Shown: positions 9,301 to 18,500, counted from the first letter of the stretch. The stretch: 40,099 nt of DNA from Acholeplasmatales bacterium (GCA_900767915.1 CAAGAX010000030.1:1-40099); one strand, 5' to 3'. Notes: generated by a model not told the origin, from the sequence alone. Numbers and translations: made by a program.

Positions 9301-10192
9301 TATTTCTATTATTAGTAAGGACTATGATACTGATTATGGTAAGCAAATTGGTATTGTTGGTGATTTACAAAATGGTTATTTACATAATATTAGAATTACA
9401 AGATTCAAAGGATCTGCTAAGGAAGCAGTTGGTGCTTTAGTAGGTCAAGTAACTGGCGGATACAATTATATAACTAATTGTTCATTAGTAAATCCTATTC
9501 CTGAAAAAGATTCTAATAATGAATATACAATTTCTGTTCAAAATAAATATGCAGCAGGCTTAGTAGGTAATGCTCAAATGAATTCAGATCAATCATTACT
9601 TGAGCTAACAATTTCAAATTGCTATGTTAACGCAATTATTGGTGATGGAAATGATGTTGCCGGAAATATTGGTGGTATTTTAGGACGTGCAAAGAATGAT
9701 AATGTTAATTATTTAATTGATATTAATCACTCTGTATTTATTGGTACAGTAGTTAGTCATGGTCAATATAATGGTGGTATTGTTGGTGATTTCGATAATG
9801 GTCAAGGTCATGTTAAGATTAATAACTGCTTATCAGATGTAGTATTTATTTATAATGGATTAACTCTTGATGCTAAAGCAGCTTATGATAATTATGAAAC
9901 TCAATTATATGCTCATAAGAATTCTAATCCAATTGTTGGTCGAGCTGTAAAGGGTGAATTAGGTATTTATGAATGTGGTTCTAACATTGGTTCATGGAAT
10001 GAGTATTATACTCAGTATATTAATTCACTTTCATTAGTATTCGATATGAGAGATGAAGAAACTGATGAACAAATTATATTAAATCTTTCATATGTTGAAA
10101 GCTATTTAGACTTAGACTTAAAAAATACTTGGGTATTTGAACAAGTAAAAACTGATGAAAAGATAACTGGTTATAAATTATATTTAAAATAA
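6365..10192 (+). CDS. Large lipoprotein with PL9-type pectate lyase domain and GLUG/Ig-like tail
   Basis: This 1275-aa protein should cut polygalacturonate by beta-elimination at the cell surface. Lipobox Cys is residue 24, followed by a Ser/Gly/Thr linker with a duplicated 11-residue unit. Residues 60-420 form a right-handed beta-helix of polysaccharide lyase family 9. The four calcium aspartates of Pel9A (D209, D233, D234, D237) correspond with identical spacing to D231, D255, D256 and D259 here (NADGFAAK, NSDDGWDL). The catalytic lysine corresponds to K313 in GFKLGG. After that come Ig-like and FN3-like domains (about 570-870) and a GLUG-like repeat region (about 880-1230: FNGNNHTISNLHI, AGLVGNA, GGIVGDF). 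Family residue numbers are from memory. The start ATG 6365 lies 2 bp after the previous gene, whose end supplies a GAGAGGGA site. Confidence 0.9.
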   Translation: MKRKIKNLGIVLLSSLLVATVVSCNNNSNTSSNGSTSGTSIPSNGSTSGTSTPSESHNSKKIYVASKATNGDGSIEHPYDFLRATQVALPGDTIILKEGTYDDYSYRVEINTSGLPGKYITVKPETEDSRVVFDFKNMRFDGTNRGIQIYGDYWHFYGIEVCNAGDNGMYIAGSHNIIENCQFYNNKDTGLQLGRGYSSETHIDEWPSYNLIKNCTSFANYDDETLGENADGFAAKLTVGVGNVFDGCMAFRNSDDGWDLFAKSDSGNIGTVILYNCVSFENGYLPYQIKKTNNDGFQVDTYDTINGDGIGFKLGGSVMEGDVIVNNCISFDNKLHGIGDNSNPGTIQVTNFTAFNNCAGLNSDGTISSIRGIDGVVNKSNNIDLARSTNSYNSYYGILSYINNQSQFKADGDSSYNKDAFRGSTAYSIFQTDYKSGEVYKAFTGWVDGSSYATSTLDAAYSSSTLDTAYSSGKDYEGLNDESFADLSSINALCENRSKLSDLTSIHKQYRNSDNSINLGDKLKLVDEKLLTYCKGNPIGATLNKANYSEYPHYQMNMYNDESSLNLSEDQVVINSVKDVLEVITRTEATFQSFDIPKLINNCEITWSSSNTNVIEISNEEDVSVSLSVFSKAIVHPLEENTNAKLTATIKYKDLVETKDFNITVCSRNQDVGSLTGIKNDAMRIELYGKYVEPTIYPIDSSSITPTELPNSKYTLTRTYEYATDGNSKFYPIDNVYTSVAGVYRVTCRAKSTISNAESVYTYNVYIVDPDCNIDFIGGISSVALTKDGFTISGSLSNIEGGIYTIVSENEISNITAEDILNSKDAQYYHITTDKIIASFNANNDTLVNANTQYYVYYVVTNSNKNVAKASTVYSFSTTLQEISSKDEFYELATTGKYKGNTAQTPTIYFLSKDLDFSGFDWKINQKAQCNAFSQLFNGNNHTISNLHIEGEALGEKTLTLNVFYKISYGTLMNFNFDNISIISKDYDTDYGKQIGIVGDLQNGYLHNIRITRFKGSAKEAVGALVGQVTGGYNYITNCSLVNPIPEKDSNNEYTISVQNKYAAGLVGNAQMNSDQSLLELTISNCYVNAIIGDGNDVAGNIGGILGRAKNDNVNYLIDINHSVFIGTVVSHGQYNGGIVGDFDNGQGHVKINNCLSDVVFIYNGLTLDAKAAYDNYETQLYAHKNSNPIVGRAVKGELGIYECGSNIGSWNEYYTQYINSLSLVFDMRDEETDEQIILNLSYVESYLDLDLKNTWVFEQVKTDEKITGYKLYLK
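6461..6526 (+). repeat. Tandem 33-bp duplication in the linker of the pectate lyase gene
   Basis: Two nearly identical 33-bp units (6461-6493 and 6494-6526), both starting AATGGTTCAACTAGCGGAAC, encode a repeated NGSTSGTS unit just behind the lipid anchor. In-frame slippage would change the tether length. Confidence 0.85.
7727..7780 (+). repeat. Tandem 27-bp duplication inside the pectate lyase gene
   Basis: Units 7727-7753 and 7754-7780 differ by one base and encode STLD(A/T)AYSS twice. The duplication lies in a loop after the core beta-helix, so it looks like a recent in-frame slippage event. Confidence 0.85.
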
Positions 10193-10207
10193 AATAACAA
10201 TTAAGAA

Positions 10208-10241
10208 GGAATGAATTTGAAACATAATTCATTCTTTTTTA
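10208..10241 (+). terminator. Intrinsic terminator after the pectate lyase gene
   Basis: GAATGAATT (10209-10217) and AATTCATTC (10226-10234) pair around an 8-base loop and are followed by six Ts. It separates the pectin unit from the next unit. Confidence 0.8.
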
Positions 10242-10283
10242 ATTATATTAACCGAATTGTGTCTGTTTGCGGAAAAAAATTTA

Positions 10284-10312
10284 TTTACAATATATTTATT
10301 TATTGATAAAAT
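10284..10312 (+). promoter_or_regulatory. Promoter of the MBL/ABC/nuclease operon
   Basis: TTTACA (10284-10289) and TAAAAT (10307-10312) are 17 bp apart. With the terminator just upstream, this shows that a second transcription unit starts here. No operator like that at 4808 was found. Confidence 0.7.
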
Positions 10313-10350
10313 ATAGAAGAAGTATTTTGCAAAAAATGGAGAAATATAAA

Positions 10351-12102
10351 ATGAAAAAGAAAATTTTAGCTGCATTGTTAGCTTCGACATTAATACTTTT
10401 CTTTAGTTGTACAAAAACACCTAAGTCTACTAATACTGAAGTTTCTAGTCCAACAACAGCTACTATAAGTAAGCCATCAACTACTACATTAACTCCACCA
10501 GTTACAATTTCTAGTATTCCGACTTCTCAAACTATAGTCAATAATTTCTCCTTAGAAGAAGGTCTTACATATTTAAGAGCTATAAGATATGCAACAATAA
10601 ATGAAAAAACTATTGCGAAAAAAGATAATAATATATTAGTCGCAACAAGAACAACTAATGTTGATTTAGATAATAATTATTATTATGCTTCTATTTCAAG
10701 CAGTAATAATCATGGAACATTACAATATTCAGATAATTCCTTTTATTATAAATTATCAAACTCTTCAAATGTTACAAGTTATACTGATACAAATGATATA
10801 TTTAGAACAACAGGCATTTCCACTTTATTAGATTCTAATTTAGGATATAAGAAAAAGGATGATAATACTTATCAACTTTCAGTTTTAAATGAAGTTTCAA
10901 AATATAATGCTATATTTGATAATATTAATTATGATTTCGGAACAGCATATTTATATAATCCAAGCTATTTGAAGCTATATTTAAATATTGAAAACAATGA
11001 AATAAGTAAAATAATTATAGATGCATCATATATATTTGGTTCATTTTATAGTGAAGTAAAAAGAGAAATTACAATTTCCTATGATGAATTTGAAAAAAAG
11101 CCGTTTGACTTATCATCTGGTAATAAATACTATACTAATGTAGGGGACACTTTAGAAACCTATGTACAGGAAATGGTATATAAATATGGTGATTCAATTT
11201 ATATTAAATCTGGCGACTTTGATATGTTAATTGATGCAGGTCAGACAGATGATGGTGAAAATGTTAATAGGTTATTAGAGGAAAAGTGTACTGATCATAA
11301 GCTTGAGGTATTAATTGGTACACATGGTCATCAAGATCACTTAGGTGGCTTTTCAACTGGAGCTTTAAATTCAATAACTAGTGTTGGATTAATTATTGAT
11401 TACGGCTATACAGGTGGAAATGCTGATTATGGCTATGAAAGATATAGAGATTATTTTAAAGAATGTGATTATTATTCAGCCTACGAATGTGTAAATCTTC
11501 TTAATGGAGCTTCAAAGGTATATAAATTTTCTGATGATTTATCATTAGAGGTTTTAAATACAGGAGCTTATCAAGATAAAAACACAGTTCTTCATTCGGA
11601 TTGTACAGATGAAAATGAACATAGTGTTGTTGTAAAGCTAGTATATAAAAATCATTCATATTTATATACAGGAGATATTTCAGGTGACTATGAAAGTAAT
11701 TTAAAAGAAGAAAATATACAAGATACTACAGTATATAAAGCAGCTCATCATGGTAGTCAAACTCATAATTCAAATTCTAAATCATTTATGGATTATGTTA
11801 ATCCAGAGATTGCGGTTGTATCAGCTGCTATAGTTAATTCTTCTAATATTTTCGATAGTGATCAAGCTCATCCTTCAAAAGGATTTGTTAGTAGAATATT
11901 AAATACTTCAAAAATTAAACTATCAAGAAACTTATATTATAATGGAACAATGGGTACTATTTATTTAGTTGATGATGGTGTTAATAGTATAGATGTTACA
12001 GGATTAGGTGCTAAAAAGGGCTATTTAATAAATGGTACCAAAATTACTGGTGAAGAAAATAAAAAATTTGTAGATACTCAATTTTATAATAAAAAATATT
12101 AA
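10351..12102 (+). CDS. Metallo-beta-lactamase-fold lipoprotein, ComEC-like hydrolase domain
   Basis: About 583 aa. ATG 10351 is chosen because the signal peptide starts there and GGAGA lies 10 bp upstream; TTG 10267 and ATG 10336 are less likely. The lipobox is slightly unusual (LFFSC, Cys20), followed by a Ser/Thr/Pro linker. The N-terminal half (about 60-280) is unrecognised. The C-terminal half is an MBL domain: HGHQDH (H325, H327, D329, H330), the TGDISGD metal motif, AAHHGS (H466, H467) and a late QAHPSKGF. This motif set is that of the hydrolase domain of ComEC/Rec2, thought to degrade DNA during uptake. No ComEC membrane part is present. Enzymatic activity on nucleic acid is inference. 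It leads the operon; the ABC ATPase starts 17 bp later. Confidence 0.8.
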   Translation: MKKKILAALLASTLILFFSCTKTPKSTNTEVSSPTTATISKPSTTTLTPPVTISSIPTSQTIVNNFSLEEGLTYLRAIRYATINEKTIAKKDNNILVATRTTNVDLDNNYYYASISSSNNHGTLQYSDNSFYYKLSNSSNVTSYTDTNDIFRTTGISTLLDSNLGYKKKDDNTYQLSVLNEVSKYNAIFDNINYDFGTAYLYNPSYLKLYLNIENNEISKIIIDASYIFGSFYSEVKREITISYDEFEKKPFDLSSGNKYYTNVGDTLETYVQEMVYKYGDSIYIKSGDFDMLIDAGQTDDGENVNRLLEEKCTDHKLEVLIGTHGHQDHLGGFSTGALNSITSVGLIIDYGYTGGNADYGYERYRDYFKECDYYSAYECVNLLNGASKVYKFSDDLSLEVLNTGAYQDKNTVLHSDCTDENEHSVVVKLVYKNHSYLYTGDISGDYESNLKEENIQDTTVYKAAHHGSQTHNSNSKSFMDYVNPEIAVVSAAIVNSSNIFDSDQAHPSKGFVSRILNTSKIKLSRNLYYNGTMGTIYLVDDGVNSIDVTGLGAKKGYLINGTKITGEENKKFVDTQFYNKKY

Positions 12103-12119
12103 TAACTGGAGGTTATCAA

Positions 12120-13214
12120 ATGGAAGTAAAATTGATTGGCTTGACAAAAGAATTTGACAAGCAAGGTAAGAAAAAAAGAGGTGCTGCTCAAGAGAAGGTT
12201 GTAGCAGTAGATCATATTAATATTGATATTCCTGATGGAAAGCTTATTGGCTTATTAGGTCCATCTGGATGTGGAAAATCAACAACATTATATATGATTG
12301 CAGGCTTACATATGCCAACTGATGGTCATATTTTCTTTGGTGATAGAGAGGTTACAAATTTACCACCTGAAAAAAGAGGTATAGGACTTGTATTCCAAAA
12401 CTACGCCTTATATCCACATTTAAGTGTTGCTGAAAACATTATGTTCCCATTATTAAGTCGTAAGGAGCCAAAGCAACAGGCTTATGAAAAGTCACTTGAA
12501 ATGGCAAAGCTTGTAGGTATTGAAAATTATATGGATCGTAAGCCTAGTCAATTATCAGGAGGTCAACAACAAAGAGTAGCAATTGCACGTGCTTTAGTTA
12601 AAATGCCTGAGGTATTATTACTAGATGAACCATTATCAAATCTAGATGCGCGCTTACGTTTACAAACTAGAGAAGAAATTAAAAGAATTCAAAGAACAAC
12701 AGGTATTACTACAATATTCGTAACTCATGATCAAGAAGAAGCCATGAGTATTTCTGATGAAATTGTAGTTATGAATTTCGGTGCTGTACAACAAATTGGT
12801 ATTCCACAAGAGGTTTATAATGAACCAATTAATGAATTTGTTGCGAAATTTTTAGGTACTCCACCTATTAATATCGTAGAGGCAACTTATTCTAATGGAG
12901 AAATATCATTTGGTACTCAAAAATTCAATGATACTATTACAACACCAGCTCTTAATGAGTTTACTGAATCAGTTCATTTAGGATTCCGTCCAGAATTCTT
13001 TATAATAGATGAAAATGGTCCATATCAAATGGATGTTGAATTTGTTGAATATATTGGTCGTGATAAAACTGTTATCTTTAGATTACCTGGTATTGAGAAT
13101 AAAACATTTAAATGTATTATTCCATCAGGCATCTTAGTAGAACCAGGTAATTCATATAAGTTCTCATTAAATAGATATTTCATTTTTGATGATCAAGGAA
13201 GGAGAATTAGATAA
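12120..13214 (+). CDS. ABC transporter ATPase, MsmK/UgpC/MalK type
   Basis: A 364-aa ATPase that powers a carbohydrate-type (CUT1) importer. Walker A is GPSGCGKST (47-55), the Q-loop is VFQNYALYPH, the signature LSGGQQQR (145-152), Walker B VLLLDE (165-170) and the switch THDQEEAMS. The C-terminal OB/TOBE regulatory domain of MalK-like ATPases is present (about 245-364). A short charged insertion (about 15-27) precedes the first strand. The start ATG follows CTGGAGG. The stop overlaps the next start by one base, so the two are translationally coupled. Substrate unknown; neighbours suggest oligogalacturonides, nucleosides or phosphosugars. Confidence 0.95.
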   Translation: MEVKLIGLTKEFDKQGKKKRGAAQEKVVAVDHINIDIPDGKLIGLLGPSGCGKSTTLYMIAGLHMPTDGHIFFGDREVTNLPPEKRGIGLVFQNYALYPHLSVAENIMFPLLSRKEPKQQAYEKSLEMAKLVGIENYMDRKPSQLSGGQQQRVAIARALVKMPEVLLLDEPLSNLDARLRLQTREEIKRIQRTTGITTIFVTHDQEEAMSISDEIVVMNFGAVQQIGIPQEVYNEPINEFVAKFLGTPPINIVEATYSNGEISFGTQKFNDTITTPALNEFTESVHLGFRPEFFIIDENGPYQMDVEFVEYIGRDKTVIFRLPGIENKTFKCIIPSGILVEPGNSYKFSLNRYFIFDDQGRRIR

Positions 13215-14197
13215 TGCTTGAATGGAAAAAGGATGGATGGAAGGCTGCCTTATGCTTAGCACCTATGCTTATTCTAATGGCATTATTTACATTCTACCCA
13301 ATTATTAATACAATCATTACCTCATTTAAAGTTTATCCTGATGAAGCAAAGGGTATAAATGATTTTATTGGTTGGGGCTTTGGCGCTTATTTTGATCCTG
13401 CCTATAATCCTTCTATGGAAACATGGGAATGGGGAAAGGAAATCCCTGTATTACAGGATACAGCATTTTGGCATGCCGTATTATTTACAGTATTATTAGC
13501 AGTTATTTCAGTTCCACTTTCAATTATAGTAGCTTTATTAATTTCTGTAGCTCTATGCTCAATAAAGCCATTAAGAGGCTTTTTCCAAACAATTTTCTTT
13601 TTACCATATGTTACTAATGGTATAGCATTTGGTATGGTATTTGCATCCATATTCTCCTATAATGGACTAATAAATGGTATGTTTAATACAGTTGTAAACT
13701 GGATTGGAGATATTCCTGCTACTATGGGTAGTAAAACAGTTGAAATGTGGGCTGGTATTATAGTTATAGTAGCTTATACTATTTGGAATGGACTTGCATT
13801 TAAGATTTTAGTCTTTGTTGGTGGTATTCAAGGTATTGATAAGCAATATTATCAAGCAGCTCAATTAGACGGTGCTTCAAAATGGAGAGTATTTAGAAAG
13901 ATTACATTACCTTTATTATCTCCAATGGTTTTATATATTACTATTACATCATTAATTGGTGCATTTAAGGCTTATTCAAGTATTGTTGCTATTTATGGTG
14001 ATTCAATGGGAAGCGGTAGTGATTCACAATTTATGACTGCCGTAGGATATATTTACAATAGCTTTAACCAGGTTACTGGAGCATCTCAATGGCAATTATT
14101 ACCAGTTTCATCTGCATCTGCAGTTGTATTATTCATTCTTATTATGATTGTGACTGGATTACAAATGTTTTATAATAAGAAACGTGTACACTACTAG
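13214..14197 (+). CDS. ABC transporter permease, MalF/UgpA type
   Basis: A 327-aa inner-membrane subunit with about six hydrophobic segments. The first (LCLAPMLILMALFTFYPII) is followed by an external loop. The EAA motif that contacts the ATPase is seen as YYQAAQLDGASKWRVF with the following KITLPLLSP. The start ATG overlaps the ATPase stop by one base, with AAGGAAGGAG upstream. Length is typical of CUT1 permeases. It pairs with the next gene. Confidence 0.95.
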   Translation: MLEWKKDGWKAALCLAPMLILMALFTFYPIINTIITSFKVYPDEAKGINDFIGWGFGAYFDPAYNPSMETWEWGKEIPVLQDTAFWHAVLFTVLLAVISVPLSIIVALLISVALCSIKPLRGFFQTIFFLPYVTNGIAFGMVFASIFSYNGLINGMFNTVVNWIGDIPATMGSKTVEMWAGIIVIVAYTIWNGLAFKILVFVGGIQGIDKQYYQAAQLDGASKWRVFRKITLPLLSPMVLYITITSLIGAFKAYSSIVAIYGDSMGSGSDSQFMTAVGYIYNSFNQVTGASQWQLLPVSSASAVVLFILIMIVTGLQMFYNKKRVHY

Positions 14198-14206
14198 GAG
14201 GTTAAG

Positions 14207-15094
14207 ATGGAAGATAAATATTTTACTAGTAAGGAAGAAGAAAGGAAATATAAAACAATTAAAATTTGTAAGGACGTAGTTTTATATTTAGTTTTAACAT
14301 TCTTTGCGTTATTCACACTTATACCTTTTATGTGGATGGTATTTTCTGCATTTAAGTCTACTGCTGAAATTCAAGATACTACTGTTGCTCAAGGATTATT
14401 TCCTAAGGAATGGACCTTTAATTTAAAAATATTTTTTACAGATGAAAAGTATTCATTAATTTGGCGTTATATGGGAAATACTCTTTTAGTTGGTGCTGTT
14501 TCAACTGTATTGACAGTTGTTATTACAGTACTTGCTGCATTTGCTTTTGCAAGATTATCATTTAAGGGTAGAGAATTAATATTTTCAGTTCTACTTGCTA
14601 CAATGATGATTCCTGGAGAAATGATGATTATTACAAACTTTACTACTGTTGCAAATTTTGGATGGTTAGATACTTATACAGCATTAATTGTTCCATTTGT
14701 TACCAGTGTATTTTATACATTCTTTTTAAGACAAAATTTTAAACAAATTCCAAATGAATTGTATTATGCTGCAAAGGTCGATGGTGTTTCTGATTTTGGC
14801 TATTTGTGGAATGTTATGATTCCAATTGCTAGACCTTCAATTGTTACTATTACAATATTATCTATGATTGGTAGTTGGAATGCTTATATTTGGCCACGTA
14901 CTGTAACAAGTAGAAAGGAAATGAACCTTGTTACAAATGGTATTATGGAACTATTTAGAAATGATAGTGGTTTAGTTAATACAAACTATGTAATGGCTGG
15001 TATGTTACTAGTTTCATTACCATTATTAATTGCATTTATTGTATTTAGAAAATATATTATGAATGGTGTATCACGTTCTGGTATAAAGGGTTAA
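14207..15094 (+). CDS. ABC transporter permease, MalG/UgpE type
   Basis: A 295-aa permease with six likely membrane spans; the first, LYLVLTFFALFTLIPFMW, lies near residues 25-45. The EAA motif is LYYAAKVDGVSDFGYLWN followed by VMIPIARPS. The start ATG follows a perfect AGGAGG. Only 9 bp separate it from the first permease and 12 bp from the binding protein, so the four form one importer operon. Confidence 0.95.
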   Translation: MEDKYFTSKEEERKYKTIKICKDVVLYLVLTFFALFTLIPFMWMVFSAFKSTAEIQDTTVAQGLFPKEWTFNLKIFFTDEKYSLIWRYMGNTLLVGAVSTVLTVVITVLAAFAFARLSFKGRELIFSVLLATMMIPGEMMIITNFTTVANFGWLDTYTALIVPFVTSVFYTFFLRQNFKQIPNELYYAAKVDGVSDFGYLWNVMIPIARPSIVTITILSMIGSWNAYIWPRTVTSRKEMNLVTNGIMELFRNDSGLVNTNYVMAGMLLVSLPLLIAFIVFRKYIMNGVSRSGIKG

Positions 15095-15106
15095 AAGGAG
15101 AAAAAT

Positions 15107-16729
15107 ATGAAGAAAAAAATAATTTTATCTGCAGTTAATGCTTTAGTTTTAAGCTTAGCATTAGCTTCTTGTAATCAAACAAATGGAAATTCAAATCCTA
15201 CAAATGGATCTAATGGTGGAACAAATACTCCTACTGCGACACTTGATCCTAGTGAGATAAATGAATTAAAGAATGTTTATGATGAATTAAAGGCCGGAAA
15301 AAAGGTTTCATTTGAATTCTGGCATTCATTTGGTGATGCTGTGTCAGCTCCATTAAATGAATTAATTGAAAACTTTAAAGAATCAATGACTGAAAAAGGT
15401 TTTAATATTCAGGTTAATGTTACAAATAAAGGTGGAGGATATGATGGTTTACGTAGCTCTGTAAACTTAGGAGCTGATAGTGGTTCTATTCCCACATTAG
15501 TTTTAGGATATCCTGATCACTTTGCAGATTATATTAAGCAAGATTTATTACAACCATTAGATAGCTATGCATATAATAGTGATTCTGAAATAGCTCTTGA
15601 GGGTGTTTCTAAAACTTCTAATGATTTTATAACTTCTTATTGGGAAGAAACTCAAATGGTAATTAAGGGTGCAACTCATGTAGCTGCAATTCCATTTAAT
15701 AAATCTACAGAAATTATGTATTATAATTCAAGTATGGTTGATCCAATTCTTAAAGAATTAGGTTATATTACATATGACGAAGCAACAAAAACATATGGTG
15801 AATGGGTAAATCCAACTTGGGAGCAATTATTCAAGGTTGGTGAATACATCAACAATAATAAAACTACATTAACTTATACTTATAAAAATGCTACTTATAA
15901 GGTTGATAAGGATATGCAATATCCAATTTATGTAGATAGTCAAGCAAACTTCTTTATTACTACATCTCGTCAATGGAATGGTGCAGGAAAATATACTACT
16001 ATTGACTCAACAGGAAAAGGTACTGTAACAGCTTATAATAATTCAAATAAAGCAGTTCAAGAATACTTTTTAGCTAAAGCTAAGAATAAGGTATTCCAAT
16101 TCCCTGGTGCTGGTGGTACAGGTTCATTTGGTTCATCATATATGTCAACAAATAAGGCTTTTATTTCAATTGGTTCTACAGCAGGTGTTAAGAATAATGC
16201 TTCTAAAAATTATTATTTAAAAACTACAACAGTTCCTCAAAAGGAATATGGTGAAAGTGCTAATAACGCTGCAATTCAACAAGGTACAAATTTAGCTATT
16301 TTAAAGAAGGCATCTGATAAGTATCAAATGATGGCTTCATGGTTATTAATTAAGTATTTATCTTCAGCAGAAAGTCAAGTTTATTTCTCAACTGAGACAG
16401 GTTATTTGCCAGTTCGTCAATCAGCAAGAGAAACTGAAGCTTTCCAAAAGCTATTAAATTGCCATACTTGGAATTTCTCGTCTTTAAATGCAGATGATAA
16501 AATGTATTATTCACAAAATGCAGAAGTATCAAAGGGTATTAATTCTGCTTTAGCTGAAACTAAATATTATTATACAGATCCTGCATTTAATGGTTCTTCA
16601 ATTGTTCGTGATGAGCTAGAAACATGTGTTAACGATATGTATTTATATGGAAAAACATTCGATCAAGCAATGACTGCATTCTATAATATTTTAGCTAAAT
16701 CAAGAATAAGTGTAAAAAAGGGAGAATAA
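15107..16729 (+). CDS. Extracellular solute-binding lipoprotein, family 1
   Basis: A 540-aa lipid-anchored receptor for the importer (lipobox LALASC, Cys22), followed by an Asn/Thr-rich linker. The mature part starts with KVSFEFWHSFGD, the usual opening of family 1 sugar-binding proteins (UgpB/MalE-like), and contains the hinge-type segment VAAIPFNKSTEIMYYNSSMV. It is longer than the usual 420-450 aa, with extra loops around residues 240-340. The start ATG follows AAAAGGAG. The ligand cannot be read from the sequence: this fold class includes receptors for oligosaccharides and glycerophosphodiesters. Confidence 0.9.
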   Translation: MKKKIILSAVNALVLSLALASCNQTNGNSNPTNGSNGGTNTPTATLDPSEINELKNVYDELKAGKKVSFEFWHSFGDAVSAPLNELIENFKESMTEKGFNIQVNVTNKGGGYDGLRSSVNLGADSGSIPTLVLGYPDHFADYIKQDLLQPLDSYAYNSDSEIALEGVSKTSNDFITSYWEETQMVIKGATHVAAIPFNKSTEIMYYNSSMVDPILKELGYITYDEATKTYGEWVNPTWEQLFKVGEYINNNKTTLTYTYKNATYKVDKDMQYPIYVDSQANFFITTSRQWNGAGKYTTIDSTGKGTVTAYNNSNKAVQEYFLAKAKNKVFQFPGAGGTGSFGSSYMSTNKAFISIGSTAGVKNNASKNYYLKTTTVPQKEYGESANNAAIQQGTNLAILKKASDKYQMMASWLLIKYLSSAESQVYFSTETGYLPVRQSARETEAFQKLLNCHTWNFSSLNADDKMYYSQNAEVSKGINSALAETKYYYTDPAFNGSSIVRDELETCVNDMYLYGKTFDQAMTAFYNILAKSRISVKKGE

Positions 16730-16730
16730 T

Positions 16731-18500
16731 ATGAAAAAAAGAAAGTTAGGTATTATTTCATTATCATTATTAGCTTTATTATCATTAGCTTCATGTAATG
16801 AAAATTCAACTATAACAACAAAACCTTCTACTCCTATTGCAACAACTAGTCCAACTAGTAGTCCTACAATTAAACCTACAACAACATTTCCTACTTCTAC
16901 AACATATATAAATCCAGGCGCTGCATATTATGATAAACCAGCAAATCCTGAAAAACCATATGATCATTACTTTTCAAACAAGCTTTCTTTAGCTGATTTA
17001 AATCCTACTATTGGAAGAAATTCTAATGGAGAACTTGAAGGAAGTTTCATTAAAGATGGTATAGCTAAACTAACTTTAAAGTCTATAACAGATGGCGATA
17101 CTGCTGTATTCTATTTAAATAATGGTGAAGAAGATTCATATACTGTTAAGGGAAAAAAATATAACTATGTAACAATTCGTTTTACAGGAATTGATACTCC
17201 AGAATCAACTTCATCTATTGATCCATGGGGAAAGGCTGCTTCTAATCGTTGTAAGGAGTTATTAAAGAATGCTGAAGGAATCATTGTAGATGCCTTAGAT
17301 GTTATCCAAGATAATGAAATTGAAAGAAATTATTCTAATCGTGTAGACTCAAATGGTACACGTTGGTTAGGCTTGATTTGGTATTGTCCTAAGGGAGGAG
17401 ATCCAAAAGATTTACATGATTATCGTTCATATCAATTAGATATGATAGAAGAATGCTATACAGAAAGTGTTCATTTCAATTCTTCTAGATATGCTTATTT
17501 TACAGATAAGAAAGCTGAACCTATTTTATATTCTAGATATGATACTGTTACAGATTCTATTTCAGGAGAGGTTACTAAACGTTATGGTTCATTAACATTA
17601 AGTGAGCTTTTCTTTGAAGCTGGTAATAGAATGGCAAAAACTGGTACTAAGCTTAGAGTTCAAGGAGAAGTAGATAAAAATTATGATTATTCAAAAACAC
17701 CTACTAAGCTTACAATTACAGAGGCTATTTCTCAAATAGATACATTAATGACTCGTGGAACATATGTTGAATTAACTGGTGTTATTACAAGATATATAGG
17801 ACCTAATTTCTATATTCAAGATAAATCTGGTACTCCTTTATATATTTATATGGGTATAAATGGAAATTCTATTTCTGATATTTATAATGTTGGAGATACA
17901 ATTAGAATTCGTGGTCGTTTATGTGAATATGGTGGACAATATCAAATGTCCGATGTTGTCTATAAAGCATCTACATTTGGTTTAGTAACTGATGAATCTG
18001 AAGTAGTTCCAATGCCTCAAGCAATTGATATTAATAACATGTCATTTAGTGAAATTAAAAAGCAATTAGGAAAATTAGTTACTTATAATATTACTATTAA
18101 AAATATTGGAAATTATGATAAAAATAATAACTATTCTTTAACAGCAAATATAGCTATGAAGGATTTCCAATATGCATATGTTAATCAAAAAACTAATAAA
18201 GTTGAGTTATATTCTGATATAGAATTTTCAAATTTAACTTCAGAACAAAAATCTAATTTAGTGAAAGTGGAAGTAGAGTATAGCGCAGATAATCTACAGG
18301 TTCGTGTTAATGGAGCATTAGCTCCTACATATTCAAAGGATGATTTTAAAGAAAATAAAAAATATAAGGTTACAGGCATATTAAGTATTTATGCAAATGA
18401 GGATTACACAGTAAGTTATTCTTATCCAAGCTATCAAATTGTAGTTGGAAATAGAAATTTAAATGGCGAAATTGTGAATGAAATTGAGGAAATCAAATAG
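16731..18500 (+). CDS. Surface nuclease lipoprotein: SNase-like domain plus OB fold
   Basis: A 589-aa lipoprotein (LSLASC, Cys22) with a Thr/Pro/Ser tether. Residues 105-240 match a staphylococcal-nuclease (thermonuclease) fold: ITDGDTAVFYL, then R150, D155, T156 and E158 in RFTGIDTPE, equivalent to R35, D40, T41 and E43 of S. aureus nuclease. R204 or R211 is a candidate for R87. Acidic insertions make the domain longer than the model. Residues 335-410 form an OB fold (YVELTGVITRY, FYIQDKSG, VGDTIRIRGRL) like the one fused to SNase in YhcR-type nucleases. The start ATG lies one base after the binding-protein stop, using its GGGAG. A Ca-dependent surface nuclease is the most likely role. Confidence 0.85.
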   Translation: MKKRKLGIISLSLLALLSLASCNENSTITTKPSTPIATTSPTSSPTIKPTTTFPTSTTYINPGAAYYDKPANPEKPYDHYFSNKLSLADLNPTIGRNSNGELEGSFIKDGIAKLTLKSITDGDTAVFYLNNGEEDSYTVKGKKYNYVTIRFTGIDTPESTSSIDPWGKAASNRCKELLKNAEGIIVDALDVIQDNEIERNYSNRVDSNGTRWLGLIWYCPKGGDPKDLHDYRSYQLDMIEECYTESVHFNSSRYAYFTDKKAEPILYSRYDTVTDSISGEVTKRYGSLTLSELFFEAGNRMAKTGTKLRVQGEVDKNYDYSKTPTKLTITEAISQIDTLMTRGTYVELTGVITRYIGPNFYIQDKSGTPLYIYMGINGNSISDIYNVGDTIRIRGRLCEYGGQYQMSDVVYKASTFGLVTDESEVVPMPQAIDINNMSFSEIKKQLGKLVTYNITIKNIGNYDKNNNYSLTANIAMKDFQYAYVNQKTNKVELYSDIEFSNLTSEQKSNLVKVEVEYSADNLQVRVNGALAPTYSKDDFKENKKYKVTGILSIYANEDYTVSYSYPSYQIVVGNRNLNGEIVNEIEEIK

